The position numbers were made by a program, and so were the translations under genes. Positions 10,980 through 20,642 of a stretch of 64,000 bases of DNA are shown piece by piece. This stretch comes from Ryuthela nishihirai (taxonomy: Eukaryota; Arthropoda; Arachnida; Araneae; Heptathelidae): positions 34,866,001 through 34,930,000 of the forward strand of contig JAWZYU010000005.1 in assembly GCA_038380435.1 (NCBI GenBank), read 5' to 3'. The notes beneath the pieces are model-generated. The model had not been told where the DNA came from and ran no database searches. It was given only the letters and a program-made list of their open reading frames with translations. How positions within the stretch are numbered: the stretch's first letter is position 1; every line of letters begins with the position of its first letter.

Positions 10980-12110
10980 TCTGGCGAATATTGAATTCTC
11001 GTTTTAAAAGAGAATAAAATTTTCCGTCTTTAGCACCCTGTCGCAGTGGAAATTGCGATTAATGGACGGATTGGTGGGTTGGGTTGTTTACCCTTGAGTG
11101 GCGCTTTCTTGTACACAATGGGCTAAATGGCCAGCAAAGGGTTTAGAGAGGGTTGGATGGAGGAGATTCACTGTGCAGTTGTTAGGAGATATATTGCAGT
11201 CCCGGTCAAGACCATTCAACACGTTCTTTAATGTGCACAGGGTATGGGTCTCCGTCACACGGGATCACGACTTAATAACCATTAGACGGACGACAGCCTT
11301 TGGAAACACATCAATGTCCCTTTCTGACCGACGACAGGTTGTGTGTTCAGCGGAGATAAATCTCATCGCTGAAACAGGTGGAATCGAACCTGGAGTGCTA
11401 CGATCGAGCCATCCTCCCCACTACTAACGAATCAGTGGGAAAATGCAAATAGTAATATTTTATTAATTCCTATACCATACATATTTTTTTCATTTTTTTA
11501 TGAAAACAGATAAGTTATGTTTCCCTACCACCACCACCCACCACCACCGAGAGTATGTAGGCAAATCATTGCTGCCAATGTAAATAAACCTCTTGACATC
11601 ATATTTTAACACCAAATTTTAAAATTTCGAGTATAAAATAGGATGTTTGCAACATTTGTTTAAAATTTTTGCCATTTTCTAGCTTTCTTACACCGGTAGA
11701 GGGCGCTACTGAAGTTTTTTTTAGTTTTAGCACCCTATAACAGTGGGAGTTCGAATTAATTGATCATTGAGAAAATGCAAATAGTAATGCCTATACAACA
11801 GAAAAATAATTTTTATTTATCTTTTAAAACAAAAGGGTTGAGTTTTCCAACCCCTCAATCTTGGGAGGGGGAGGGGACGGAACGGCTAATCAAATCATTC
11901 CTTGCTGTCAATTTAAACTTTTTGACTTACAATTTCCACCACGAAAATTTCAAATTTCTAGCATTAATAAATAATTTGTAATATTCCTTTAACAGTTTGG
12001 CACTTTTGAACATTTTCCAAAGTTAGAGGGCTCTATTAAAAGTATTGGGGGATTCGGATAATGCGAACGCAATATTTCATCAATACTGCCTATTAACACC
12101 CACCAAAAAA
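10980..12110 (+). repeat. Repeat D tandem array, interrupted by a SINE
   Basis: At least two diverged units of about 330 bp in tandem. Each has AAAATGCAAATAGTAAT near its start, CTGCCAATGTAAAT or CTGTCAATTTAAAC in the middle, then GTAGAGGGCGCTACTG or TTAGAGGGCTCTATTA. A SINE A copy (11079-11427) splits the first unit. A CCACCACCAC patch lies at about 11527-11549. No open frame belongs to it (those at 11098-11427 and 11760-11981 are incidental), and I cannot assign a transposon class. Confidence 0.55.
11079..11427 (-). mobile_element. SINE A, old full-length copy
   Basis: Head-to-tail structure intact but many substitutions. Candidate TSD with three mismatches in 12: CGGATTGGTGGG at 11067-11078 and CGAATCAGTGGG at 11428-11439. 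Confidence 0.85.
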
Positions 12111-12111
12111 A

Positions 12112-12217
12112 TTTTTTTGAATTTACCTCAGAAAATTAAAAAAAGTTTTTAAATTTACCTCAGAAAATAAAAAAAAAAGGTTTTTAAATTTACCTCAGAA
12201 AATAAAAAAAAAGTTGA
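12112..12217. repeat. Three-unit tandem repeat
   Basis: The motif AAATTTACCTCAGAAAAT followed by an A run occurs three times in succession, with a period of 34-38 bp set by the length of the A run. Confidence 0.85.
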
Positions 12218-12614
12218 ATCTCTACAGAAGGATAGACAGATTAAAAACATAACTTTTTTTAATTTTTAATAAAAAAAAATCAGCATTACTTTCACTTTGA
12301 CACCTGCCCGAGTTTTCAGATTAAGAGGCAACTGAAAAATTCTCTATTAGCCAAATATTACGTTTCGCATTTTCAAATTTCGTCTCGTATCTCCCAAGTA
12401 CCAGTTCCTATAACAAGGGTGAACAGCATTTTTAGAGTGATGACTGAATCAGAAAAACGTAATGCCGCGCCTCAAGTTCATTGACAAGGGGCACACATAT
12501 TGCAAATACACACTAAGATAGAAAACCAGAAAGTAAAAGAGAAATAACCAGAAGTAAACCTTTTTTTGCAAAATTTCTTGGTTTTTTTACTGTAATTAGC
12601 AGGATTACAGCTAT
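12218..12614. other. Unassigned stretch
   Basis: Nothing recognised apart from short matches to repeat D (ATATTACGTTTCGCATTTTC near 12355). Confidence 0.35.
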
Positions 12615-12707
12615 CTTATAATATACTACTAATACTACCGTTACACGTAATAACGGTAGTATTAGTAGTATTAGTAGGTAACGGTAGTATTAGTAGTATA
12701 TTATAAG
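12615..12707. repeat. Perfect 30 bp inverted repeat with a repeated loop
   Basis: Arm 12615-12644 is the exact reverse complement of 12678-12707. The 33-base loop contains another copy of the right-arm core (AACGGTAGTATTAGTAGTA), so the right side is a partial tandem duplication of one arm. Confidence 0.95.
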
Positions 12708-12847
12708 TGATAATATAATTAAACTGATATTTGTCATTAGAAAACGAAAAGAAAAACTGTTAATTGCAGAGTACTTTTGGCGTTACTTTCAACTTTCTGC
12801 TTCCCTATGTCACGCAACAAAATCATTTACGTTTTCTCTTGAGGTGT

Positions 12848-13210
12848 GGTGAAAGGGTACTCAGTCAGTAGCGCCAGGCTCGTAACCTGCAGTTCCCAGG
12901 TTCGAGTCCCAACTCGGGCCATCGTTGAGATTTATCTATGCAAAACTTCCCGTTCTGCCCCGATCAGTACGGGACATCGATGGGTTTGGGATCCATCCTG
13001 TCGGATGTGACGTTAAGCCGTGGCCCCATGTGTGGGAGAGCCATACCCTGTGCACGTTAAAGAACACGCTGGATTACCTAGATAGGATGGCTACCATCTG
13101 TATCCCAACAGCTGTCCAGTGGTCGGACCAAAAAATTTGTCTGAGCCTTCTGTGGCCTGGTCATTTAATTCATTGTGTACAAAAAAAAGTGACGCAAAGA
13201 GGCAAAACAA
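12848..13210 (+). mobile_element. SINE A, full length with altered A box
   Basis: Head GGTACTCAGTCAGTAGCGCC, intact B box GGTTCGAGTCC, ends AAAACAACC. Probable TSD with two mismatches in 13: CTCTTGAGGTGTG (12835-12847) and CCCTCGAGGTGTG (13211-13223). Confidence 0.88.
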
Positions 13211-13248
13211 CCCTCGAGGTGTGACATAGTTTATGAAAGACTCTGCAT

Positions 13249-14018
13249 GCTATGGGTTATTTTACCTCTGAGTGACAATTTTTGCACACAATGAGCTAAA
13301 TGGCCAAGGTCACTAGGAAACTCAAGGCTCAGAGTTGGATAGGGAAAGGGGCTCACTGAACAGCTGTTAGGAGATAGATGGAAGATCCCTTCAAGATCAT
13401 CCAGGGTGCACAAAGTATGATTCTCCTGCACATGGGAGGGGCGGGGGTGGCTCAGTCGGTAGCGCGCCAGGCTCGTAATCTGTAGTTCCCAGGTTCGAGT
13501 CCCAGCTGGGTCAGCGTTGAGATTTATCTCCGCAAAATTCCCCGCCCTGCCCACGGTCAGTAGGGGACACCGATGGGCTTGAAAAGGCCGCCGTCCGTCG
13601 CATGGGACGTTAAGCCGTGGCTCCGTGTGTGGGAGAGCCATACCCTGTGCACGTTAAAGAACACGCTGGATGGCATTGATGGGAGGCTACCACCTGTCTC
13701 CCAACAGCTGTTCTAGTGGGTCCCCTCCCCCAACCCTCTCTGAGCCTTCGGGGTCCATGTGACCTGGCCATTTAGCCCATGATGTGCAAAAAAGTGCCCC
13801 TCAGAGGTAAAACAATCCAATCCTGCACATGGGCCATGGCTTTACTTCCTGTCCGATGAACCACGGCCTTTCTAAACCCATCGGTGTTCCCTTTCTGACC
13901 TAAGGGAGAGTGGAAGATAGCGGTAATAAATTACAAAACTGATACAGTTCTGACTCGAACCTAGGAACTATAGATTACAGTACTGGTGCAATACCAACTG
14001 AGGTCAATCCCACGCCCC
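13249..14018 (-). mobile_element. SINE A, older copy split by a younger SINE A
   Basis: The tail-side half is 13249-13436 and the head-side half 13834-14018, ending ACCAACTGAGGTCAATCCC. The two halves join cleanly once the nested element and one copy of its TSD are ignored, which dates this copy as older. Confidence 0.9.
13437..13820 (+). mobile_element. SINE A reference copy (nested, 384 bp)
   Basis: Best-defined member of the family. It is bounded by an exact 13 bp TSD, TCCTGCACATGGG, at 13424-13436 and 13821-13833, so both ends are certain. The head is tRNA-like: A box TGGCTCAGTCGG (13448-13459), B box GGTTCGAGTCC (13492-13502). The CCAGGCTCGTAATCTG anticodon arm most resembles elongator tRNA-Met with CAT changed to CGT. 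The tRNA-unrelated body contains GACGTTAAGCCGTGG and GTGCACGTTAAAGAACACGC, which recall conserved metazoan SINE central domains such as Nin-DC (from memory). The 3' end is AAAACAATCCAA, usually (AACCC)n in other copies. Transcription would be by RNA polymerase III from the internal boxes; mobilisation must depend on a LINE. Confidence 0.97.
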
Positions 14019-14080
14019 GAAATCACAAGATCTCGAAGGGCTCAAGAAGAATGCGCTAGAGATCCATTGGACCAAGGTAC
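14019..14080 (-). mobile_element. SINE A fragment
   Basis: A 60 bp piece (TCACAAGATCTCGAAGGGCT ... GATCCATTGGACC) matching the tail-proximal body of SINE A, next to the head of the preceding copy. Confidence 0.6.
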
Positions 14081-15034
14081 GGAACAAACACGGAGAAACG
14101 AAACAAAAGCCAAAGGGACCACCAGAATCAACAATTTCCACTTCAGCGAAGAGTATATGCATCAAAATTATATTACCGATCATTAGTAATAGAATTGATT
14201 TTTAATTGAAATGAAATATTTCTCAGGCCAGATAATATTTCTGTCCCCCCCCCCCCCAGGTGGAAGTAAGTTACTCACCCTGTTTTTATAAGTTTTTTAT
14301 AGGCGAGCTTATTTTTTGTTTGAAAATAATTGTTCCATTGAAAAAACAAAGCTTCAGCAATCACTACTGAAACAAATCTTTGAAATTTCCCATCCCTTAA
14401 ATGATGAATGTTTGTTCTGTGTCATTTTCAGTAACAGCTTACATTTCTCAGTATTCAAATCACTTCGTTTACTTGATTACATTCATTGTTGTACAGGAGA
14501 AACTGACAGCCAAAAGCGAAATCGCAATATTGGTTCAGTTGATGATGATGTCGCTGTCCTGCACCAGATGGCGCAGTTAACGTTTCTCGCTCTTCAAGAT
14601 GAGATCATTTCATCTCACCCACAGTTGCATTCTCCTGCAGGAATATTTCTTGTGATTCTTTCTCTCCACTGATAAAACTTCAAATAGGAGTACGAAATCG
14701 TATTTTGTTTTTCGTTTATCAATGTTAATTTCGTTTGGAGAAATATTTAGAAGGGGTCTTTTACCATTTCTAAAACAGAAAGCGGAATCTTTTTCACACT
14801 GTCTGAATGAGAGTGATCAGCTTTATCTGACTGAACTGTTCCAGTCCACTGAGAGGTGCGATTCCATGTTGGATTGTACTTCGAGAGGAGGGGGGGAGGA
14901 GTAAGAGATGCTGAGATCTTGTTCCTCTTCGAATGAATCCCAGGAAGGAAATAACTTAGACTATTAATATTTTAAAAACGAATTTTTGTTCTGTCAACTT
15001 ATTTTTAAATCAATTATGCACTTTTAAAAATTAA
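14081..15034. other. Unassigned stretch with two open frames
   Basis: Open frames on the plus strand at 14316-14672 (118 codons) and 14722-14904 (60 codons) sit in non-repetitive sequence. Neither shows a motif, signal peptide or membrane segment I recognise, and no clear splice signals join them. A C run lies at about 14247-14258. The 118-codon frame is the longest here not explained by a repeat, but AT-rich DNA of this amount yields such frames by chance. Confidence 0.3.
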
Positions 15035-15210
15035 AAAGAAAAACCTCAAGCAGCTTCTTGCCACAGAGGTCAAGAGCCTGTCAGTTTATACGCCACAATA
15101 GAAGGGGTCACAAATAGAAGGTCTGTGAGGATGGCAGAACCTCAGTAGAAAAACGACACGAACACCTATGCCTTACACGCGGCTCGAATGCAAGTTCCTT
15201 TGATCAGTAA
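15035..15210 (-). mobile_element. SINE B, diverged
   Basis: Tail complement CCTCAAGCAGCTTCTTGCC, body TGTCAGTTTATACGCC and GAGGATGGCAGAACCTCAG, then a decayed B box region (GGCTCGAATGC). The A box end is lost. Confidence 0.85.
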
Positions 15211-15904
15211 CAACTATGTCAGTTTTTCCCATCATTATGGCCTTTAGTTCGCCCCCCCCCCCCGCCACACCTATCCCGGCTCTCAAAATTAAAATTAGAC
15301 TAGACTCTCTATTCTCGAAAATATTTTCTGGCTATGTAATATAATTTGACAGTAACAGAAATATGAATTATAACGGAAATAATCGGGCCCTACAAACGAT
15401 GAGTGTCATGGCGCACGTCAATTGCTTTTGTATTCTCTGGACAATAAACAACAATAATATCATAATAACGTTTTCTGCAATCATAAGATATACGGAAATT
15501 TAAATGAGTATTTCATTTCTAAACGTTTAAATTTCGTGAAGTTTGAGGAGACTTTCGGTTTGCATTACAAAAATGCTAAAATTTTCCGCGACTATTATAC
15601 TTCCACAAGTTATGACTAATTTAACTAATTATTCATGATATAACATATAAATAAATATGATGTTCCCCAAACTCTAAAGGCAGAATGGCTCTGAAGGACA
15701 ATCTTAAAATTTACCCGGTTCCTAGCTACGGCATTTGGGATTCAACTCTCCGTCGCCTACCTTATGGATGGAGAGTTGAAGATTATGAATAGAATGGTAC
15801 GTTATCGTTGCCTAAAGTTATCGATGGACAGACGTTTTGCGTCCAACACTTCGGGGAGGGACTAATTTTCTGGGGTCAAAACCTTTACAATGCCCTAAAT
15901 TACG
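15211..15904. other. Unassigned stretch with a C run
   Basis: A run of C at about 15251-15262; otherwise no gene or repeat recognised. Confidence 0.4.
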
Positions 15905-16247
15905 CGTAATTTGCAGTTCCCAGGTTCGAGTCTTAGCTGGATCAGAGTTGAAATTTATCTCCGCAAAACTCCATGCCATCCTCCACGGTCAGTAAGGGAC
16001 ACTGATGGTCTTTTAAAGATCGCCGTCCGTCGGATGGGACGTTTAGTCGTGGTCCATGCAGGGAGCCATAACCAGTGCACATTAAAGAACACACTGGATG
16101 GCCTTGATGGGAATCTATCATCTGTTTCCCAACAGTTGTTCCAGTGAGTCCTCTCCCCCAACCTTCAATAAGCCGTCGGAGTCCTTGTGACCCCGACGGC
16201 TTTTGTGTGCAAAAAAGTGCCGCTCAGAGTTAAAGCAACCCAACCCA
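15905..16247 (+). mobile_element. SINE A, 5'-truncated
   Basis: Starts at the anticodon-arm position (CGTAATTTGCAGTTCCC), keeps the B box GGTTCGAGTCT and runs to AAGCAACCCAACCCAAC. About 20 bp of the tail-proximal body, around the CTGGCCATTTAGCCC position, is deleted near 16195. Confidence 0.88.
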
Positions 16248-17044
16248 ACTCTAAGTTACGATGAGATGAAGGTGTAAACCAAGGAGGACGTTTTCGAGCT
16301 GTGTGTCAAATTACAGAATTAAGAGAACATTTTCGAGCTTTCGTTCTAACGTTAAATAAATGCTTTAAAACGTTATTTATGCCAGCCAAGGTTATATATA
16401 CTATTATCATACAATAGAAATGAAATGATTCAAAATGTTAATGATATAAAATTCTATTTCGCTCCTATTCTTAGTGCTGCGCATTCTAAGAATTATGTAA
16501 TCTCCTCAGTCTGCTATGCATTCAACAGAACGACCACCGATCTTAGCTGAAATAATATCTAAAAGAACATTGATGAATTGGACTTTCGTCAACAACTCTA
16601 TGAATTCAAGAACTAAAATGCATATTTTGAACCTTATAAAGCATAAATAGCCTCGTTTATGTCGAAGACACCATTTAGAGTAACGTTGTGAACTGGAAAA
16701 AAAAATTAAACAAAAAATGAAATCTGATATCCAAAAATATATATCTAGGAGTGTTTGCTACGAGATGGTAGACGATGGCTTCCCAAGAATCGATTGATGA
16801 TGATAATAAAAATATAATGATAGAAAATACTAAGTTTTAAATTTCGTCACTGTAGAAAGAATAAATAAATAAAAATAATAATAAAAAAATACCTATCTTC
16901 CTATATGGGCCCTAAAAAAATAGAAAACACTTCCTAAAGCATATCGATGGTGAAATCAGTCATTGAGTTCGTATTCACTTCAAAGGAAGATTAGGCGTCT
17001 ACAATCTTGTTGAATAGGCAAATAGGGGGATATCTTTCTTTGAA
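16248..17044. other. Unassigned AT-rich stretch
   Basis: No recognisable gene, repeat head or terminal repeat. Confidence 0.45.
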
Positions 17045-17424
17045 GTGGGCTCAGTCGGTAGCGCGCCAGGCTCGTAATCTGTAGCTCACAGGTTCGAGTC
17101 CCAGCTGGGTCAGCGTTGAGATTTATCTCCGCAAAATTCACCGCCTTGGCCACGGTCAGTAGGGGACACCGATGGGCTTGGAAATGCCGCCGTCCGTCGG
17201 ATGGGACGTTAAGCCGTGGCCCCGTGTGCGGGAGAGCCATACCCTGTGCACGTTAAAGAACACGCTGGATGGCCTTGACGGGAGGCTACCATCTGTCTCC
17301 CAACAGCTGTTCCAGTGGGTTCCCTCCCCCAACCTTCTCTGAGCCTTCGGGGTCCATGTGACCTGGCCATTTAGCCCATGGTGTGCAAAAAAGTGCCGCT
17401 CAGAGGTAAAACAACCCAACCCAA
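17045..17424 (+). mobile_element. SINE A, nearly complete
   Basis: Lacks the first few bases of the head (begins GTGGGCTCAGTCGGTAGCGC), otherwise close to the reference, ending AACCCAACCCAAC. No convincing TSD. Confidence 0.93.
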
Positions 17425-17723
17425 CCGCACTCGCGTTCATAAAATATAGGGTAACAATCGTTTTCATATTTTCCCTAATTGTTAGGAGGGAAGAAATCAT
17501 GGGCGGGCCAATATTTTATAGCCAATGACAGTGTTTCCTAACCTGTGGTCCGTGACTGCGGTGCCAATAATATAAATTTTTTCATCTTTAATCTAATTCT
17601 CAACCACCGCTGCTGATTACTGAGCATAGAGAAGATAAAGTTGGGACCGAAACCGAAAGGCGAACTGCTGCATGTGTGAGAGTGGGGAGACCAATCACAA
17701 TACGACAACACATCTGTCACGTG

Positions 17724-18107
17724 GGGCGGGGGTGGCTCAGTCAATTGCACGCCAGGCTCGTAATCTGTAGTTCCCAGGCTCGAGTCCCAGCTAAGTCAGC
17801 GTTGAGATTTATCTCCGTAATATTCCCCGCCCTGCCCACGGTCAGTAGGGGACACCGATGGTCTTGGAAAGGCCGCCGTCCGTCGGATGGGACGTTAAGC
17901 CGTGGCCCCGTGTGCGGGAGAGACATACCCTGTGCACGTTAAAGAACACGCTAGATGGCCTTGACGGGAGACTACCATCTGTCTCCCAACAGCTGTTCCA
18001 GTGGGTCCCCTCCCCCAACCTTCTCTGAGCCTTCGGGGTCCATGTGACCTGGCCATTTAGCCCATGGTGTGCAAAAAAGTGCCGCTCAGAGGTAAAACAA
18101 CCCAACC
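17724..18107 (+). mobile_element. SINE A inside the hAT element
   Basis: 384 bp, bounded by an exact 13 bp TSD CATCTGTCACGTG (17711-17723 and 18108-18120). The A box is weakened (TGGCTCAGTCAATTG); the B box reads GGCTCGAGTCC. Confidence 0.97.
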
Positions 18108-18264
18108 CATCTGTCACGTGATAATGTTTGTTAACATCTAGTCGGTCTTGCAAATGAGTAGACTATAGTTATTGTGGATGGTTTTAGTAGGGACTCTTTC
18201 TTACATGTTATTTTTCCATTTTTGTTATTCGTGTTTTTCCATCCATGTTATTCTTCCATTGAAA

Positions 18265-18546
18265 ATGAGTAAGCAAATTAAACTGTTGGATATTTTAAAA
18301 AGAAAACATGTTGATGACAATGAAAGATGTGAAACCGAGCCGAGTGGTGTTGAAGTTGAGAGTGTAGTAACTAGACAAAAACTGTAGGAAAGCTGCAAAC
18401 TCCAAGTACAGCTCAGAATACATTAAGTATGGTTTCACATATGTTGAAGATGCAAACGTTCAGCTGCCTCAATGTGTAATATGTGCTGAAATTCTAAGCA
18501 ATGAAACTATGAAGACGGCCAAATTGCTCCGTCATTTTGGCCTCGA
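18265..18546 (+). pseudogene. hAT/ZBED-like transposase, N-terminal fragment with BED finger
   Basis: Opens at ATG 18265 (MSKQIKLLDILKRKH), reads to a stop at about 18387, then resumes in another frame with EYIKYGFTYVEDANVQLPQC and VICAEILSNETMKTAKLLRH. This layout (short basic start, acidic linker, then Cys-x2-Cys with a KLLRH block) matches the N-terminus of hAT-derived ZBED5/FAM200/SCAND3-like proteins. It stops just after the first His of the BED finger, where the element's right terminus follows, so the RNase H-like catalytic domain is missing. One frameshift separates the two halves. Function in DNA binding is known for the family, not shown here. Confidence 0.75.
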
Positions 18547-18590
18547 TGTGGTCTTCTGGTGTAAAAATGTTGGGAATCACTGGCCTATGA

Positions 18591-18906
18591 CTCTCCCCGC
18601 GTCACAAACCTTACATTTGACATTATAAATTGTTAAGTTTCTCCATCTCGTTCGAAAGATAGGATGGAATAAATCTTTTGATAAATCTAGAAAGCGATAA
18701 ACTGACAAACCGACAAATGTCAAAGCGAAAAGCAATACGAAGTTAGGTGAAAATAAAGAGGAAGTTATTAATTTTAAACAAAATCATCAATTATACACAA
18801 AAATTTACATGCGACCTTGGCGCATCACTGACCCGCCGCCCTTATCAGAATGAAGTGAATTTCCATTCGCTGAGAGAAGAAAATAACTCTCTCAAAAGTA
18901 GTATTA
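18591..18906. other. Unassigned stretch
   Basis: The 64-codon frame at 18747-18941 runs into the adjacent SINE and has no recognisable domain. Confidence 0.35.
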
Positions 18907-18919
18907 CACCTAACCATAA

Positions 18920-19295
18920 GGTTGGGTTGTTTTACCTCTGAGCGGCACTTTTTTGCACACCATGGGCTAAATGGCAAGGTCACATGGACCCCGAAGGCTC
19001 AGAGGTTAGGGGAGGGGACCCACTGGAACAGCTGTTGGGAGATAGATGGTAGCCCCCCCCCCCCGTCAAGGCCATCCAGCGTGTTCTTTAACGTGCACAG
19101 GGTATGTCTCTCCCGCACACGGGGCCACGGCTTAACGTCCCATCCGACGGACGACGGCCTTTCCAAGCCCATCGGTGTCCTCTACTGACCGTGGGTAGGG
19201 CGGGGAATTTTGCGGAGATAAATCTCAACGCTGACCCAGCTGGGACTCGAACCTGAGAACTACAGATTACGAGCCTGGCGCGCTACCGACTGAGC
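18920..19295 (-). mobile_element. SINE A, full length
   Basis: Exact 13 bp TSD CACCTAACCATAA (18907-18919 and 19296-19308). A run of ten C at about 19053-19063 interrupts the body. Overlap of the TSD with the SINE's own GAGCCACC end makes the right boundary uncertain by a few bases. Confidence 0.95.
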
Positions 19296-19406
19296 CACCT
19301 AACCATAACTAACTATTGAAATATAGAGAGAAGTGTTTTAAGGAAATCAGTTGATAGATGATAAATTTGTTGCGTTTTTTTATGATGCAACATATTCTGC
19401 AATGTG

Positions 19407-19613
19407 TTCCCGTGGCCGAGTGGTTAGCACGCTTGGATACTGATCTAAGGGACCTGGATTCGAGCCCCGGGTTGAGGCATGCGTAGGTGTGCTGTTTTTC
19501 TGCTGAGGTCTCGCCATCTTCACAGACCTTCTACTATGACGTATTAAACTGATCAGGCTCCTGTCAGAACTCTGTGTCAAGCAGCTGCTTGAGGGGATAT
19601 TTATAATCGGTTA
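19407..19613 (+). mobile_element. SINE B, full length
   Basis: Head CCGTGGCCGAGTGGTTAGCA carries the A box; the B box reads GATTCGAGCCC. Body and tail (AAGCAGCTGCTTGAGGGGAT) are complete. The Ser/Leu-type A box TGGCCGAGTGG is characteristic, but the long variable arm of true tRNA-Ser or tRNA-Leu is absent, so this is a SINE head and not a tRNA gene. Confidence 0.9.
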
Positions 19614-19724
19614 TTTGACGAGATCTTGAACCTTACAGACAATTGAAGTACTAATAATAGTAATTCAGTCGTCATCTCGCAACTAATGGTTCATTTATAA
19701 ATATGCATTGAAATGCTAGAGTTA

Positions 19725-19845
19725 CTATTTCCAAGTCTGTGCACTTGCCATAGATATGTATTTCTTTTCACTTCTCAGTGACGTGCGAACAAAAATCGAC
19801 TCGTGTGTCACCTTTTGCGCGCGTGCCATAGGTTCGTCACCCCTG
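19725..19845 (-). repeat. hAT-like terminal fragment
   Basis: On the minus strand the end reads CAGGGGTGACGAACCTATGG followed by CACGCGCGCAAAAGGTGACA, a form of terminus and subterminal block common in hAT elements. The other end is missing. Confidence 0.5.
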
Positions 19846-19905
19846 GTGTAGACGAAGTTACTATATATTGGTGGTCTTAGCTCTGACAATCGAGAAGAAT
19901 TTGGG

Positions 19906-20172
19906 TTGATGGATTGTTTTACCTGTGAACGACACTTTTTTTCCAAACAGTGGGCTAAATGGCCAGGTCACAAGGACCACGAAGGTTCAGAGAAGGTTGG
20001 GTTTGGGAGGGGACCCGCTGGAACAGTTTGTGGGAAACAGATCGTAGCCTCCCGTCTAGGACATCCAGCGTGTTCTTTAACGTGTAGAGGGTATGGCTCT
20101 CTCGAACACGGGGCCACGGCTTAACGTCCCGTTTCACGGACGACGGCCTTTCGAAGCACATCGGTCATCCCT
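19906..20172 (-). mobile_element. SINE A, head missing
   Basis: From GATGGATTGTTTTACC to CGAAGCACATCGGTCATCCC; the tRNA-like third is absent. Confidence 0.88.
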
Positions 20173-20307
20173 ACATCAAGGAGATGTCGAATGTCGAACA
20201 AACAGACAAACAGGCAGAGAGAAAAACTCTCAAAAATATATAATTGATTGATGAAACATTACGATTCGCGTTTTCCGAGTCACCCAATAATTAATAGCAC
20301 GTTCTAA

Positions 20308-20642
20308 CGGTTCGAGTCCCAGCTGGGTCAGCGTTGAGATTTATCTCCGCAAAATTCCCTGCCTTGCCCACGGTCAGTAGGGGACACCGATGGGTTTGGA
20401 AAGACCGTTGTCTGTATGATGGGATGTTAAACGGTGGCCCCGTGTGCGGGAGAGCTATACCCTGTGCACGTTAAAGAACACGCTGGATGGCCTTGACAGG
20501 AGGCTACCATCTGTCTCCCAACAGCTGTTCCAATGGGTCTGCTCCCCCAACCTTCTCTGAGCCTTCGGGGTCCATGTGACCTGGCCATTTAGCCCATGGT
20601 GTGCAAAAAAGTGCCGTTCAGAGGTAAAACAACCCACCCAAC
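20308..20642 (+). mobile_element. SINE A, 5'-truncated at the B box
   Basis: Starts exactly at GGTTCGAGTCCCAGCTGGG, so it has a B box but no A box, and ends AAAACAACCCACCCAAC. Confidence 0.93.

Larger units (their letters stand above)
17529..18582 (+). mobile_element. Deleted hAT transposon with an 8 bp TSD
   Basis: Left end CAGTGTTTCCTAACCTGTGG, right end finishing TTGGGAATCACTG, whose reverse complement is CAGTGATTCCCAAC; the outer 14 bases agree at 11. Flanking octamers GCCAATGA (17521-17528) and GCCTATGA (18583-18590) agree at 7 of 8, the TSD length expected for hAT. The interior holds a transposase N-terminal fragment, and a later SINE A (17724-18107) has inserted. Catalytic and dimerisation regions are absent, so it is non-autonomous. 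Confidence 0.85.

Noticed and set aside
13437..13510. tRNA-Met or tRNA-Thr gene calls at SINE A heads
   Set aside because: The acceptor stem does not close and every copy continues into the same unrelated body with TSDs around the whole unit.
14316..14672. 118-codon open frame as a gene
   Set aside because: No recognisable motif, no splice context and expected by chance in this much AT-rich sequence; noted only as unassigned.
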